A stretch of DNA of 64,000 nucleotides, taken from assembly GCA_963704995.1 (NCBI GenBank), contig CAVPIM010000005.1:682001-746000 (forward strand), written 5' to 3'. This document shows positions 50,244 to 59,239 of the stretch, in pieces. Each line of letters starts with the position of its first letter. Position 1 is the stretch's first letter. This DNA comes from RYN-230 sp963704995 (GTDB lineage Bacteria; Actinomycetota; Actinomycetes; Streptosporangiales; Streptosporangiaceae). Both the position numbers and the translations under genes were made by a program. Under the pieces are notes generated by a model. The model was given only the letters and a program-made list of their open reading frames with translations, ran no database searches and was not told where the DNA came from.

Positions 50244-51698
50244 ATGACGACCATGAACGTCTTCTGGATGTTCGCTCTACTCGCTGTGGGGGCCATTATC
50301 GGCGCCGCCCTCGGTTACCTGTACGCCCGCGGACGCCTGGCCAGCATGACCGCCGACCTCACCGGCCAGGCCCGCGCGGCCGAGGAGCGGGCGCGGGCCG
50401 CCCAGGACCAGGCGGCCATCATGGAGCGGGTGGCCCAGGAACGGGCGGCCCTGATCGACGGCCAGCTGGCCGAGCGCTTCCAGGCCATGTCCGCCCAGGC
50501 CCTCGATCGCAGCGCCACCATGTTCCTGGAGATGGCCGAGGGCAGGCTCAGCGCGGCCAACGCCCGGGCCGCCGGCGAGCTGGAGACGCGCCGGGCCGCG
50601 GTCGAGCACCTGGTCCAACCCCTCCGGGAAACACTGGCCAAGGTGGAGGCCCAGCTCCGGGAGACCGACGAGGCGCGGCACCTATCCCACGCGGCCCTGA
50701 CGGAACAGATGAAGATCACCCGGCAGAGTTCCGACGACCTGCGGGCCCAGACCCAGTCCCTGGTGACCGCCCTGCGGCGGCCGGAGGCCCGCGGCCGGTG
50801 GGGCGAGATGCAGCTGCGCCGGGTGGTGGAACTGGCCGGGATGGCCCCGCGCTGTGACTTCGATGAGCAGGTCAGCGTACAGACCGCCGAGGGCATGTTC
50901 CGGCCCGACATGGTCGTGCGGCTGGCCGGCGGTAAGAACATCGTGGTCAACTCGAAGGTCTCGCTGGCCGCCTACCTGGAGGCGGCGGAGACCCCGGACG
51001 AGGTGGTCCGCGCGGCGCGGCTGGACGCCCACGCCCGGCACGTGCGTGAGCACGTGGACCGGCTCGCGGGCAAGTCGTACTGGGCCTCGCTCAGCCCGGC
51101 CCCGGAATTCGTCGTGCTGTTCATTCCCGGTGAGGCGTTCCTGGCCCCGGCGCTGGAGCACGACCCGGCGCTGCTGGAGCACGCGATGGCGCGCAAGGTC
51201 CACATCGCCACGCCCACCACGCTGGTCACGATGCTGCGCACCGCGCAGTACGCGTGGCAGCAGGACGCGCTGGCGGAGAACGCCCGGGCGGCGTTCGACC
51301 TCGGCCGTGAGCTCTACGAGCGGATCTCCGGCCTGGGACGGCACATGGACCGCCTCGGCCGCGCGCTCACTTCCGCGGTCACCACCTATAACCAGGCGGT
51401 GGGCTCGCTGGAAAGCCGGGTCCTGGTCAGCGCACGCAAGCTGAACCAGCTCGGCGTGGTGGAAGGGGACCTGGAGACCCCTGCCCTCATCGAGGAGGTC
51501 GCCAGGACCCTGTCTGCCCCGGAACTAGCCGCCCCCGAACTAGCCGCCCCCGAAAAGCCCGCCCCGGAGATCACCGTCCCCGCGCAACCGGATCCCGCCG
51601 GGCCCGGGCTGGCCGGCCCCGAACGCCCGGAACTGCCCCGCGTGGACAGGCAACCGGGGGCCGTGATGGCGATACCGGGCAGCAATGGCGCCGGCTAA
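50244..51698 (+). CDS. rmuC: RmuC family DNA recombination protein
   Basis: A nuclease-like protein that limits inversion between short repeats. One membrane helix (FWMFALLAVGAIIGAALGYLY) is followed by a long coiled coil (about 30-170) and the RmuC domain (about 175-400) with GRWGEMQLRRVVELAGM and IVVNSKVSLAAYLEAAET. The last 70 residues are Pro/Ala/Glu-rich. The ATG at 50244 immediately precedes the membrane helix; a GTG at 50208 is an alternative. Its end overlaps the next gene's ATG by 14 bases. Confidence 0.88.
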   Translation: MTTMNVFWMFALLAVGAIIGAALGYLYARGRLASMTADLTGQARAAEERARAAQDQAAIMERVAQERAALIDGQLAERFQAMSAQALDRSATMFLEMAEGRLSAANARAAGELETRRAAVEHLVQPLRETLAKVEAQLRETDEARHLSHAALTEQMKITRQSSDDLRAQTQSLVTALRRPEARGRWGEMQLRRVVELAGMAPRCDFDEQVSVQTAEGMFRPDMVVRLAGGKNIVVNSKVSLAAYLEAAETPDEVVRAARLDAHARHVREHVDRLAGKSYWASLSPAPEFVVLFIPGEAFLAPALEHDPALLEHAMARKVHIATPTTLVTMLRTAQYAWQQDALAENARAAFDLGRELYERISGLGRHMDRLGRALTSAVTTYNQAVGSLESRVLVSARKLNQLGVVEGDLETPALIEEVARTLSAPELAAPELAAPEKPAPEITVPAQPDPAGPGLAGPERPELPRVDRQPGAVMAIPGSNGAG

Positions 51699-52347
51699 GC
51701 CCAGGCTGAGCCTGCTGGCCCGGTCCGGGAACCTGGAGTACGACCGGGTGCTGTTCTTCAGCGACGCCATCTTCGCCATCGCGATCACCCTGCTGGTGAT
51801 CGACATACGGGTCCCCGGGATCGCTGACCCCGCCCGCCAGCTCAGCGCGGCTAAATTCAACATCCTCAGCTTCGTCATCAGTTTCCTGGTGATCGGGCTG
51901 TTCTGGATGGGTCATCACTCGGTCTTCCGGTACATCACGGTGCTCGACCGGCCCGTGATCGCCATCAACCTGATTTTCCTCGGCACTGTCGCATTCCTGC
52001 CCTACCCGACCTCCCTGCTCGGCGGACAAGGCTCGGACCGGGTCTCGACGATCTTCTACGCGGTATGCATTTCCTGCGCGGGGCTCGTCGAGCTGGCCGT
52101 CTGGCTCTACGCGAGCCAGGTCAAGGACCTCCTGGTGCCCGGCACGTCAACTGCGGTACGCCGCTACATCGCGCTTCGCGTAGCGCGCATCCCGGTGGTT
52201 TTCCTGCTCTCCATCCCGGTGGCCCTCGTCTCCGCGCAGCTCGCCACGTACTTCTGGGTCCTGGTCGCCGTGCTCGGGACAGCACTGCATCGTTTTGCGC
52301 GCCCGGCCGACCAGCAGGAAGGGGGGAACGCCGATCCGGCGGGCTGA
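51685..52347 (+). CDS. TMEM175-like potassium channel family protein
   Basis: A 220-residue membrane protein with six predicted helices. Helix 1 contains the signature RVLFFSDAIFAIAITLLVID, which bears the FSD motif and the hydrophobic gate residues of prokaryotic TMEM175 channels. Subsequent segments FKFNILSFVISFLVIGLFWMGHH-like and LIFLGTVAFLPYPTSLL also match. One copy per chain implies a tetramer. It overlaps the rmuC end, so they are likely co-transcribed. Confidence 0.85.
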   Translation: MAPAKPRLSLLARSGNLEYDRVLFFSDAIFAIAITLLVIDIRVPGIADPARQLSAAKFNILSFVISFLVIGLFWMGHHSVFRYITVLDRPVIAINLIFLGTVAFLPYPTSLLGGQGSDRVSTIFYAVCISCAGLVELAVWLYASQVKDLLVPGTSTAVRRYIALRVARIPVVFLLSIPVALVSAQLATYFWVLVAVLGTALHRFARPADQQEGGNADPAG

Positions 52348-52551
52348 CGTATCCGCCCGGACGACCAGCCGTTTGCGTGGCTAACGGAAAGCTCCCGGTC
52401 AAACGCATGACCAAAGCATTACCCGGCGTTCGAGAACCCGCGGTCCAGCCCAGCGTCCGGGCGTGTCAATAGCCCAGATCGGGCGCTGGGCCGGGGTAGC
52501 GTGGCCAGCGAGGCCGTCATCCGCACGGCAGCGCCGGGGAGGGAGCACAGG

Positions 52552-53430
52552 GTGTCCCAGCCACGGCCCGACGCGTCCTGGCCCCCGGGACGGCCGGGAT
52601 CCGGCCGTTCCCGCTCGTCCCGGCGCACCGCGAAGCCGTGGTCCGCGGAGCGGATCGATGCTCCGGCCGCCGGGCGTCCCTGGGATGTGGCCGACCCGCT
52701 CCCCGGCCCGGCCCCGAGCGGGGATTGGGCATCCGACGCCGGGGAACTCGGCCCGGCCGTGAAGCTTGGCCCAGCCGTGGAGCCCGGCCCCGCTGTGCAG
52801 CTTGGCCCAGCTGTGGAGCCCGGCCCGGCCGTGGAACCCGGCTCCGGTGTGCAGTCCGGGCCCGCCCCGGAACCCGGCTCGGGCGTGGGGCCGGCTGCGG
52901 AGCGGGGCACCGATGCCGAGCGGGCCGCGGGCGCCGGGCGTGGCCTGGCCGGGGAGCGTAGCGGGATCACGCTGACGGGGCGCGGCGCGATCGCCGGCAT
53001 GCTCGTGCTGTTCTTCCTCAGCCTGCTGCTGGCCAGCTGGCTCCGGTGGGGCGTGCTGGCCGGCGCGGGTTTCGTGATCGGCAGCGTGGGTGCGGCCTGG
53101 TACACCAGGCGGCGGGATCTGCTGGTGGTCGCGGTCAGCCCGCCGCTGCTCTTCTTCCTCGCGCTCATCGTCGTCAAGGCCCTGACCGCGAAGGGCAGCA
53201 TGATCATCTCGACTGTAGAGGGAACCGCGCTGACCCTGGCGAATATCGCGCCGTGGCTGTTCGCGGGGGTGATCGTCTACGTGATCGTCGCCTGGGTGCG
53301 CGGCCTGCCTCAGTGTGTCACTGACCTGCGCCACGACCTGCGGCCCGATCTAGCCCAGCCGCGATCGGGGACCTCCGGGGCGGCCGGCAGCCGGGCCGCG
53401 TACCAGCCCGGGCCACGGCACTACCGCTGA
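52552..53430 (+). CDS. DUF6542 family membrane protein with repeat-rich N-terminus
   Basis: The 292-residue protein has an N-terminal half rich in Pro/Gly/Ala, including six-residue repeats GPAVEP/GPAVQL encoded by an 18-bp tandem array (52749-52875). Four membrane helices then lie in residues about 140-255 (for example AIAGMLVLFFLSLLLASWL). This matches the actinobacterial family found between ychF and ispH (Rv1111c). The GTG at 52552 has GGGAGGGAG upstream; an extended reading to 52501 lacks one. Function unknown. Confidence 0.8.
   Translation: MSQPRPDASWPPGRPGSGRSRSSRRTAKPWSAERIDAPAAGRPWDVADPLPGPAPSGDWASDAGELGPAVKLGPAVEPGPAVQLGPAVEPGPAVEPGSGVQSGPAPEPGSGVGPAAERGTDAERAAGAGRGLAGERSGITLTGRGAIAGMLVLFFLSLLLASWLRWGVLAGAGFVIGSVGAAWYTRRRDLLVVAVSPPLLFFLALIVVKALTAKGSMIISTVEGTALTLANIAPWLFAGVIVYVIVAWVRGLPQCVTDLRHDLRPDLAQPRSGTSGAAGSRAAYQPGPRHYR
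52749..52875 (+). repeat. 18-bp tandem repeat array in the DUF6542 gene
   Basis: About seven degenerate units of CTTGGCCCAGCYGTGGAG encode the hexapeptide repeats. All unit lengths are multiples of three. Confidence 0.8.
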
Positions 53431-53496
53431 CTTCGGCGGCCCGGCCAGACGCCACTGCGAGACGGTCCAGTACGAGACGATCCAGCGCGAGGCAGG

Positions 53497-54450
53497 TCAG
53501 CGCGGGGCGGTGCGGCGGAGTTCCGGGGGCGGCGCGAAGACGAGCCGCTCTTCGACCGCCTCGACCTCATCGACGGTGCCGAACCCCTGCTCGGCCAGGT
53601 ACTCCAGCACGCCGGCCACGAGTTCCTCGGGAACAGAGGCACCGCTGGTCAGCCCGACCGTGGTTACCCCCTCCAGCCAGGCCGGGTCGATCGCCGTGGC
53701 GTCCTCGACCAGGTAAGCGGCGCGGGCCCCAGCGTCCAGGGCCACCTCGACCAGCCGGACCGAGTTCGACGAGTTCGGCGAGCCCACGACGATCAGCAGG
53801 TCCGCGTCGGTCGCGATCTTCTTCACCGCGGACTGGCGGTTCTGGGTGGCGTAGCAGATGTCGTCACTGGGCGGGTCGGCCAGCATCGGGAAGCGCTCGC
53901 GCAGCGCGGCGACGGTCTGCAGCGTCTCGTCCACCGACAGCGTGGTCTGGGACAGCCACGCCACCCGGTCCGGGTCGCGGACCTGGACGTCCTCGCCGCC
54001 GTCCGGCCCGTCCACCAGGTGAATGCGGCCTGGAGCCTCGCCGGTGGTGCCGACCACTTCCTCATGGTTCTCGTGGCCGATGAGCAGGATGTCGTAGTCC
54101 TGGGCCGCGAACCGCTTGGCCTCGTTGTGCACCTTGGTGACCAGCGGGCAGGTGGCGTCGATGGTCCGCAGGCCGCGGCGTTTCGCCTCCTCGCGCACCT
54201 CGGGTGATATCCCGTGGGCGGAGAAGACCACGACGGCACCCTCGGGCACGCTGTCCGCCTCGTCCACGAAGATCGCGCCGCGGATCTCCAGCTCACGGAC
54301 CACGTGCGTGTTATGCACGATCTGCTTGCGCACGTAGACCGGGGCACCGTAGCGCTCGAGGGCCGTCTCGACGGCCTGAACCGCCCGGTCAACCCCCGCA
54401 CAGTAGCCGCGGGGCTTAGCGAGCAGTACGCGTCGGGTAGTCACGGGCAT
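53497..54450 (-). CDS. ispH: IspH, 4-hydroxy-3-methylbut-2-enyl diphosphate reductase
   Basis: Last enzyme of the non-mevalonate isoprenoid pathway, with a [4Fe-4S] cluster. The three cluster cysteines are in KPRGYCAGVDRA, DATCPLVTKVH and DDICYATQNRQSAV. The substrate loops HNTHVVREL and GSPNSSNSVRLVEVA and TSGASVPEELV are all intact. Length 317 is normal. Divergent from the lipid-droplet-type gene, as Rv1110 is from Rv1109c. The ATG at 54450 and a GTG two codons later are both possible. Confidence 0.96.
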   Translation of the reverse strand: MPVTTRRVLLAKPRGYCAGVDRAVQAVETALERYGAPVYVRKQIVHNTHVVRELEIRGAIFVDEADSVPEGAVVVFSAHGISPEVREEAKRRGLRTIDATCPLVTKVHNEAKRFAAQDYDILLIGHENHEEVVGTTGEAPGRIHLVDGPDGGEDVQVRDPDRVAWLSQTTLSVDETLQTVAALRERFPMLADPPSDDICYATQNRQSAVKKIATDADLLIVVGSPNSSNSVRLVEVALDAGARAAYLVEDATAIDPAWLEGVTTVGLTSGASVPEELVAGVLEYLAEQGFGTVDEVEAVEERLVFAPPPELRRTAPR

Positions 54451-54568
54451 GTCCCCTATGGTAGTTGAGCCCGGCGTGCCCGATGCCAGCGCCGCACCCC
54501 GGAACCGGGCCCGCCGCCACCATCACCGATTCTCGTCGCTGAAGCACCAATCGCCCCGGCAGCGGCCC

Positions 54569-54598
54569 GTGACAGTGTCATGCTCGATCTGATACGAC
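54569..54598 (+). promoter_or_regulatory. Candidate promoter for the lipid-droplet-type gene
   Basis: GTGACA (54569-54574) and TACGAC (54593-54598) are 18 bp apart, ahead of a leader of about 115 bp that ends with the ribosome binding site GAGGAGAA. The elements are only partial matches to consensus. Confidence 0.3.
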
Positions 54599-54717
54599 TG
54601 TGCCTGCCACGGACCCACGCTGCGCCGCCGGGGTCAGGACGCCCGGCAAGCATGCGCTGTGGGGGCGCGGGCCCGAGCCCCTGAGCGCCGGGACATACCC
54701 GAGGAGAACGATCAAGA

Positions 54718-55539
54718 TGCCTTTGCCGCAGGTCAATGACCGCCTCAAGGAAATCCCTGCGCAAGCGCTGCGGACGGTGTTCGCCACCATCGGCCAGTTC
54801 CTGCTGGCCGCCGACCGGCTCCGGGCCCGGGCCGCCGAGCAACTCTCGGGCAGCGGCGGGGCGGCGGCCGCCCCGCCGGCCCAGCAGGCCCCGGCCGGGG
54901 CCCCGCGGGTGAAGCGCGCCGCGCCGCGCACGGCCCCGGCCCAGGACGCGGAGACCACGCGGTGGCGGTCGCTGGACAAGACCGGGAACGTCAGGCTGCT
55001 CGACGGGAATGAAGAGCAGGATGAGGAAGACCTGGCCGTTCCCGCCGCCTCGGCCGTCTCCGAGCCCTCGGTCGCCGAGCCCCCTGCCGCCGGGCCAGTC
55101 ACCCAGGCGGCCCCTGAGATGGTTCCCGCCCCGGCCGAGTACACGCCGACCGAGCCCGTCCCGGCCGTGAGCGTCCAGGCCGGGCCCGTCTCTCCCGAGC
55201 CCGCGCCGGAGGCGACGGTCACGACCTCCCCCGCCGAGCAGGCCCCGGCCGGTCTCGCTCCCGTGCCGGACCCGGCCGGCCTGGCCCCCGCCGTCCCGAG
55301 CCGGCCGACATCGCCGCCATCCCGGACCCCGCCGTCACCGAGCCCTCCGCAGCCGCCGGCGAGGCCCTGCCCGTCCCCAACTACGACCAGCTCTCCGTGG
55401 CATCGCTGCGAGCACGGTTGCGGGTGCTGGACGCCACCCAGGTCCAGGTGCTGCTCGACTACGAGAAAGCCCACGAGGCCGGCCGGCCGTGATCACCCTG
55501 TTCGAGCGCCGGCTCACCAAACTCAGCGAAGGCAGCTGA
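54718..55539 (+). CDS. Lipid-droplet-associated-type protein (Rv1109c-like), broken by two frameshifts
   Basis: The frame from ATG 54718 (GAGGAGAA upstream) encodes MPLPQVNDRLKEIPAQALRT, a Pro/Ala-rich middle and then nonsense after about 55297. The conserved C-terminus is found one base off: PVPNYDQLSVASLRARLRVL, then QVQVLLDYEKAHEAGRP up to a TGA at 55490. The last helix (VITLFERRLTKLSEGS, stop at 55537-55539) is shifted again by one missing base near 55488. Inserting one base at each place restores a protein of about 274 residues like those lying between ispH and xseA in other actinobacteria. Binding of lipid droplets is known only from family annotation. Confidence 0.7.
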
Positions 55540-55588
55540 GGCCGGCCACCCGGCCACGATCAGCCAGAATCCGACGCAGCCGCCCACC

Positions 55589-56794
55589 ATGGCGCTAGAC
55601 ACCTCACCCGAGGCACCCGTCCCGGTGCGCACGATCCTCAGGCTGACCAGCGAGTGGATCGGCCGCCTGGGCCGGGTCTGGGTCGAGGGCCAGATCGCCG
55701 AGCTCACCCGGCGCGGTAACACGGTGTTCCTGACCTTGCGTGACCCCGTGGCGGCCGTCTCGGTCCGGGTGATCTGCCCGCGCACGGTGCTGGACGCCAC
55801 CGACCCGCCGCCCGGGGAAGGAGCCCGGGTCCTGGTCTGGGCGAAGCCCGATTTCAACACCAACCGGGGCTCTTTCTCCCTTTCGGCCACCGAAATCCGG
55901 GCCGTTGGCGTAGGCGAACTGCTGGCCCGGCTCGAACGGCTCCGCCGGGCCCTGGCCGCTGAAGGGCTGTTCGCGGGCGAGCGCAAGCGGCCGCTCCCGT
56001 TCCTGCCCGGCAAGATCGGCCTGATCTGCGGACGCGACTCGGCCGCGGAAAAGGATGTGCTGCGCAATTCCGCGCACCGGTGGCCTGCGGTCCAGTTCCG
56101 GGTCGAGCCAGTGGCCGTCCAGGGGCAGTACGCGGTGGGCGAGGTGGTCAACGCGCTGCACCGGCTGGACGCCGACCCGTCGGTGGACGTGATCGTCATC
56201 GCCCGCGGCGGCGGCTCGATCGAGGACCTCCTGCCGTTCTCCGACGAGACGCTCATCCGGGCCGTGGCCGCCGCGAAGTCGCCGGTGGTCAGCGCGATCG
56301 GGCACGAGCAGGACACACCGCTGCTGGACCTGGTCGCGGACGTGCGGGCGTCCACGCCCACCGACGCCGCGCGTCGCATCGTGCCTGACGTGAGCGAGCA
56401 GTTCGCGCTCATCACCCAGCTACGCGGCCGCGCCCGCCGGTGTGTCACCGGCCGGATGGAACGCGAGACCGCCTGGCTGGCCGACATGCGGTCCCGGCCC
56501 GCGCTCGCCTCGCCCGTCCGGGAAATCGAGCGGCGGCAGGAACTGATCACCGGGCTCACCGAGCGGGCCCGGCGGCGGCTGTCCGCCTCGCTGGACCGCG
56601 CCGGGGATGACGTGTCCCACGTGCGGGCCCGGCTGCTGGCCCTGTCCCCGGCCACCACCCTGCGCCGCGGCTACGCGATAGTGCAGCGCCCCGACGGCAG
56701 CGTGGTGCGCGCGGCCGCGGACGTGCCACCTGGCGAGCGGCTCACCCTGCGGTTCGCCGACGACCAGCTCACCGCGGTGGCCGAAGACCAGTAA
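55589..56794 (+). CDS. xseA: Exodeoxyribonuclease VII large subunit
   Basis: A 401-residue XseA with an N-terminal OB fold (RVWVEGQIAELTRRGNTVFL, residues about 25-45) and the catalytic domain containing IGLICGRDSAAEKDVL, VIVIARGGGSIEDLLPF and SAIGHEQDTPLLDLVAD. A helical region and the C-terminal LRRGYAIVQRPDGSVV segment follow. It degrades single-stranded DNA with XseB. Unusually, xseB is not next to it but 2.2 kb away on the other strand. Confidence 0.95.
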   Translation: MALDTSPEAPVPVRTILRLTSEWIGRLGRVWVEGQIAELTRRGNTVFLTLRDPVAAVSVRVICPRTVLDATDPPPGEGARVLVWAKPDFNTNRGSFSLSATEIRAVGVGELLARLERLRRALAAEGLFAGERKRPLPFLPGKIGLICGRDSAAEKDVLRNSAHRWPAVQFRVEPVAVQGQYAVGEVVNALHRLDADPSVDVIVIARGGGSIEDLLPFSDETLIRAVAAAKSPVVSAIGHEQDTPLLDLVADVRASTPTDAARRIVPDVSEQFALITQLRGRARRCVTGRMERETAWLADMRSRPALASPVREIERRQELITGLTERARRRLSASLDRAGDDVSHVRARLLALSPATTLRRGYAIVQRPDGSVVRAAADVPPGERLTLRFADDQLTAVAEDQ

Positions 56795-56920
56795 CCGGGA
56801 GCCGCCGCGCGCCAGCCCCCGGCCAAAACTCTTCCTGCCTGTTACCGGCCACGGTGTTTCTTCGCGCATCGAACGGGCGAGAATTCTGAACATTGCTGTG
56901 AGCCGGGGGGGATCAGCGCA

Positions 56921-58895
56921 GTGGCGACAGATGCCATGAAAGGCACGACATCCGATCGCACCGCTTCACGACGGCCGGGCCTGGATGGGCTGCGCGCACT
57001 GGCCGTTATTGCCGTCATTGCCTTTCATGAGCAGTTGTCAGCATTTTCCGGCGGCTTCCTCGGGGTTAACGTCTTCTTCGTGCTCAGCGGATACCTGATC
57101 ACCGACCTGCTGACCGCCCAGTGGAACCGGCACGGCCGGCTGGACCTGCGCGGATTCTGGGCCCGGCGGGCCCGCCGGCTGCTGCCCGCCCTGGCGGTCC
57201 TGCTCGTCGTGGTGACCGCGGCCACGGCCGTGATCGAGCCGGCGCAGCTGGCGGCGCTGCGGTCGGCCCTGCTCGCCGCCGTCACCTATTCCAGCAACTG
57301 GTGGCAGGCGCTGGCGCACCACTCGTACTTCACCGGGTTCGGGCCGCCGCCACCGCTCCAGCACCTGTGGTCACTGGCCATCGAGGAGCAGTTCTACCTG
57401 GTCTGGCCGCTGCTCCTGATCGTGATCCTCAAGACCTGCCGGTCCCGCCGCCTCCGGGCCGGCCTGGCCTGGTCCGGCGCGGCGCTGTCCGCGCTGGCCA
57501 TGACCCTGGTCTACGTGCCCGGCGCGGACCCGTCGCGGGTCTACTACGGCACCGACACGCACGCCTCGGCCCTGTTCATCGGGTCGGCGCTGGCACTGAC
57601 CTGGCCGCTGCGCCGGCTGGGGGCCGTGGGCCCGCTGGGGGCGGTGGACCGTGACCGAACCCGGATCCCCGACGCGGTGGGCCTGGCCGGGATCGCCGTG
57701 CTGGCCTGGGCCATGGGCCACTTCGCCGGGGACGGACCGGGTGCTCTACCCGGCCGGGTTGCTGATCGCGGCGCTGGCGGCGGGCGGCGTGGTGCTGGCC
57801 GCGGCCAGCCCGGGCCTGGTCAGCTGGGTGCTCAGCCGGTCCGTGCTGCGCTGGATCGGGGTCAGGTCCTACGGGATCTACCTGTGGCACTGGCCGGTCA
57901 TCGCGCTGGCCGCGGCGGCGTTCCCGGATCAGCGCCCGGCGGGCTGGATGTTGCTGCCCGAGGCGGCACTCTCGATCGGGCTCGCCGCCGCGTCCTGGCG
58001 GTGGGTCGAGGAACCCATCATCCGCGACGGATTCCGGGCCACGGTCCGGGCCCGGTCCCGGCTGGTCACCGGATCCCTGGCCGGGGCGCACCGCTCACCC
58101 GCCCGCGCCGTCCCCGCGCTCGCGGTGGTGGCGACCCTGGCCGCGGCGGGCGCCGCGGGTTACGGGGTAGTGCGCGCCCACTCGTCCTCCGGGCTGGCCA
58201 GACAGATCAGCGAGGGGGTCCGGGTGAGCCAGCAGGACCCGGCCGCCAGTCCCACGGCTACCCCGGCGGCCAGTGCCACCGCCACCCCGGCGGCCAGTCC
58301 CACCGCCACCCCGGCCACGATCACCGCCGCGGCCGTCCCGCCCCGGGTGACCGGCTCCGACGTCTTCGCGGTCGGCGACTCCGTCATGCTCGCGTCGGCC
58401 GTCCAGCTGGCGGCCGCACTGCCCGGCATCTCCATCGACGCCCAGGTCAGCCGTCAGGTCAGCGCGGGCCTGTCGGTGGTGCAGCGCCTCGCGGCCGCCG
58501 GGCGGCTCCGCCCGGTCGTGGTGTTCGCGCTCGGCACCAACGGCCCGTTCAGCTCCCCGCAGATGCGCCAGCTGGTCCGGGTGGTCGGCCCGCACCGGGA
58601 TCTGGTCCTGGTCAACACCTACGAGGCTCGGCCCTGGGAGGCGGGGGTGAACCATCTCATCGCCGCCGCGGCCCGCCGGTACCCCAACGTGGTCATGGCC
58701 AGCTGGTTCGCGACCATCGAGCACCGCACCAGCCTGCTGTGGCCGGACGAGGTGCATCCGCAGCCGAGCGGGGCGCGGCTCTACGCGAGGGTGGTCGCCG
58801 CGGCGGTCCGGGCGGCCCGGACGGCGGCGGCCGCCAGCCTGGCCGGGGGCTCCGGGCTGCCACCGACCGCGCACCGCGTGGCGCCGCTGCGCTGA
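56921..58895 (+). CDS. Acyltransferase-3/SGNH (OafA/OatA-like) O-acetyltransferase, broken by one frameshift
   Basis: The N-terminal membrane acyltransferase reads from GTG 56921 to about 57735 (RRPGLDGLRALAVIAVIAFH with the catalytic-type histidine, FLGVNVFFVLSGYLITDLL, LWSLAIEEQFYLVWPLLLI). The remainder is in the next frame, from DRVLYPAGLLIAALAAGG to 58895: more helices, a Thr/Ala/Pro linker of 24-bp repeats (58245-58316) and an SGNH hydrolase domain with FAVGDSVML, GTNGPF and DEVHPQ. Removing one base (or adding two) near 57738 would restore a protein of about 657 residues that acetylates cell-wall or exopolysaccharide sugars. The 677-residue out-of-frame reading to 58954 is spurious after the break. 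Confidence 0.75.
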
Positions 58896-58950
58896 TCCAT
58901 CTCCGGCTGTCGTGGGTGAGCCGGGCGGGACGGTTCTCGTTGCGGAGAAT

Positions 58951-59235
58951 TTAAAAGGGTGCGCCCGGTTCGGCGGACTCGGGTGCGCGCGCGGCCATCG
59001 CGGCGGCGAGGCGGGCGCGGGCGCCCTCCAGCCACTGCTCGCAGACCGCGGCCAGCCGCTCGCCGCGCTCCCACAGGTCCAGCGACTGCTCCAGGGTCAG
59101 CCCGCCGCCCTCCAGGCGGCGGACCACCTCGGTGAGCTGGTCGCGGGCCTGCTCGTAGCTGAGCGCGGCGGAGGGGCCGTCGTCCCCGGCCGGCTGCGCT
59201 CCGCCGTTCCCGGCCGGCTCTGCCTCAGCGCTCAC
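58951..59235 (-). CDS. xseB: Exodeoxyribonuclease VII small subunit
   Basis: A 94-residue helical protein with the family core LSYEQARDQLTEVVRRLEGG and LEQSLDLWERGERLAAVCE. It starts four bases after the TetR gene's stop, and so is translated from that transcript. Opposite orientation to xseA is odd, because the two subunits are normally adjacent and co-directional. Confidence 0.93.
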   Translation of the reverse strand: MSAEAEPAGNGGAQPAGDDGPSAALSYEQARDQLTEVVRRLEGGGLTLEQSLDLWERGERLAAVCEQWLEGARARLAAAMAARAPESAEPGAPF

Positions 59236-59239
59236 GGCA

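Noticed and set aside
39780..57740. A specific CCGG motif as the cause of the frame breaks
   Set aside because: Several breaks lie near CCGG, but CCGG is so frequent in this DNA that the association means little without counts from raw reads.
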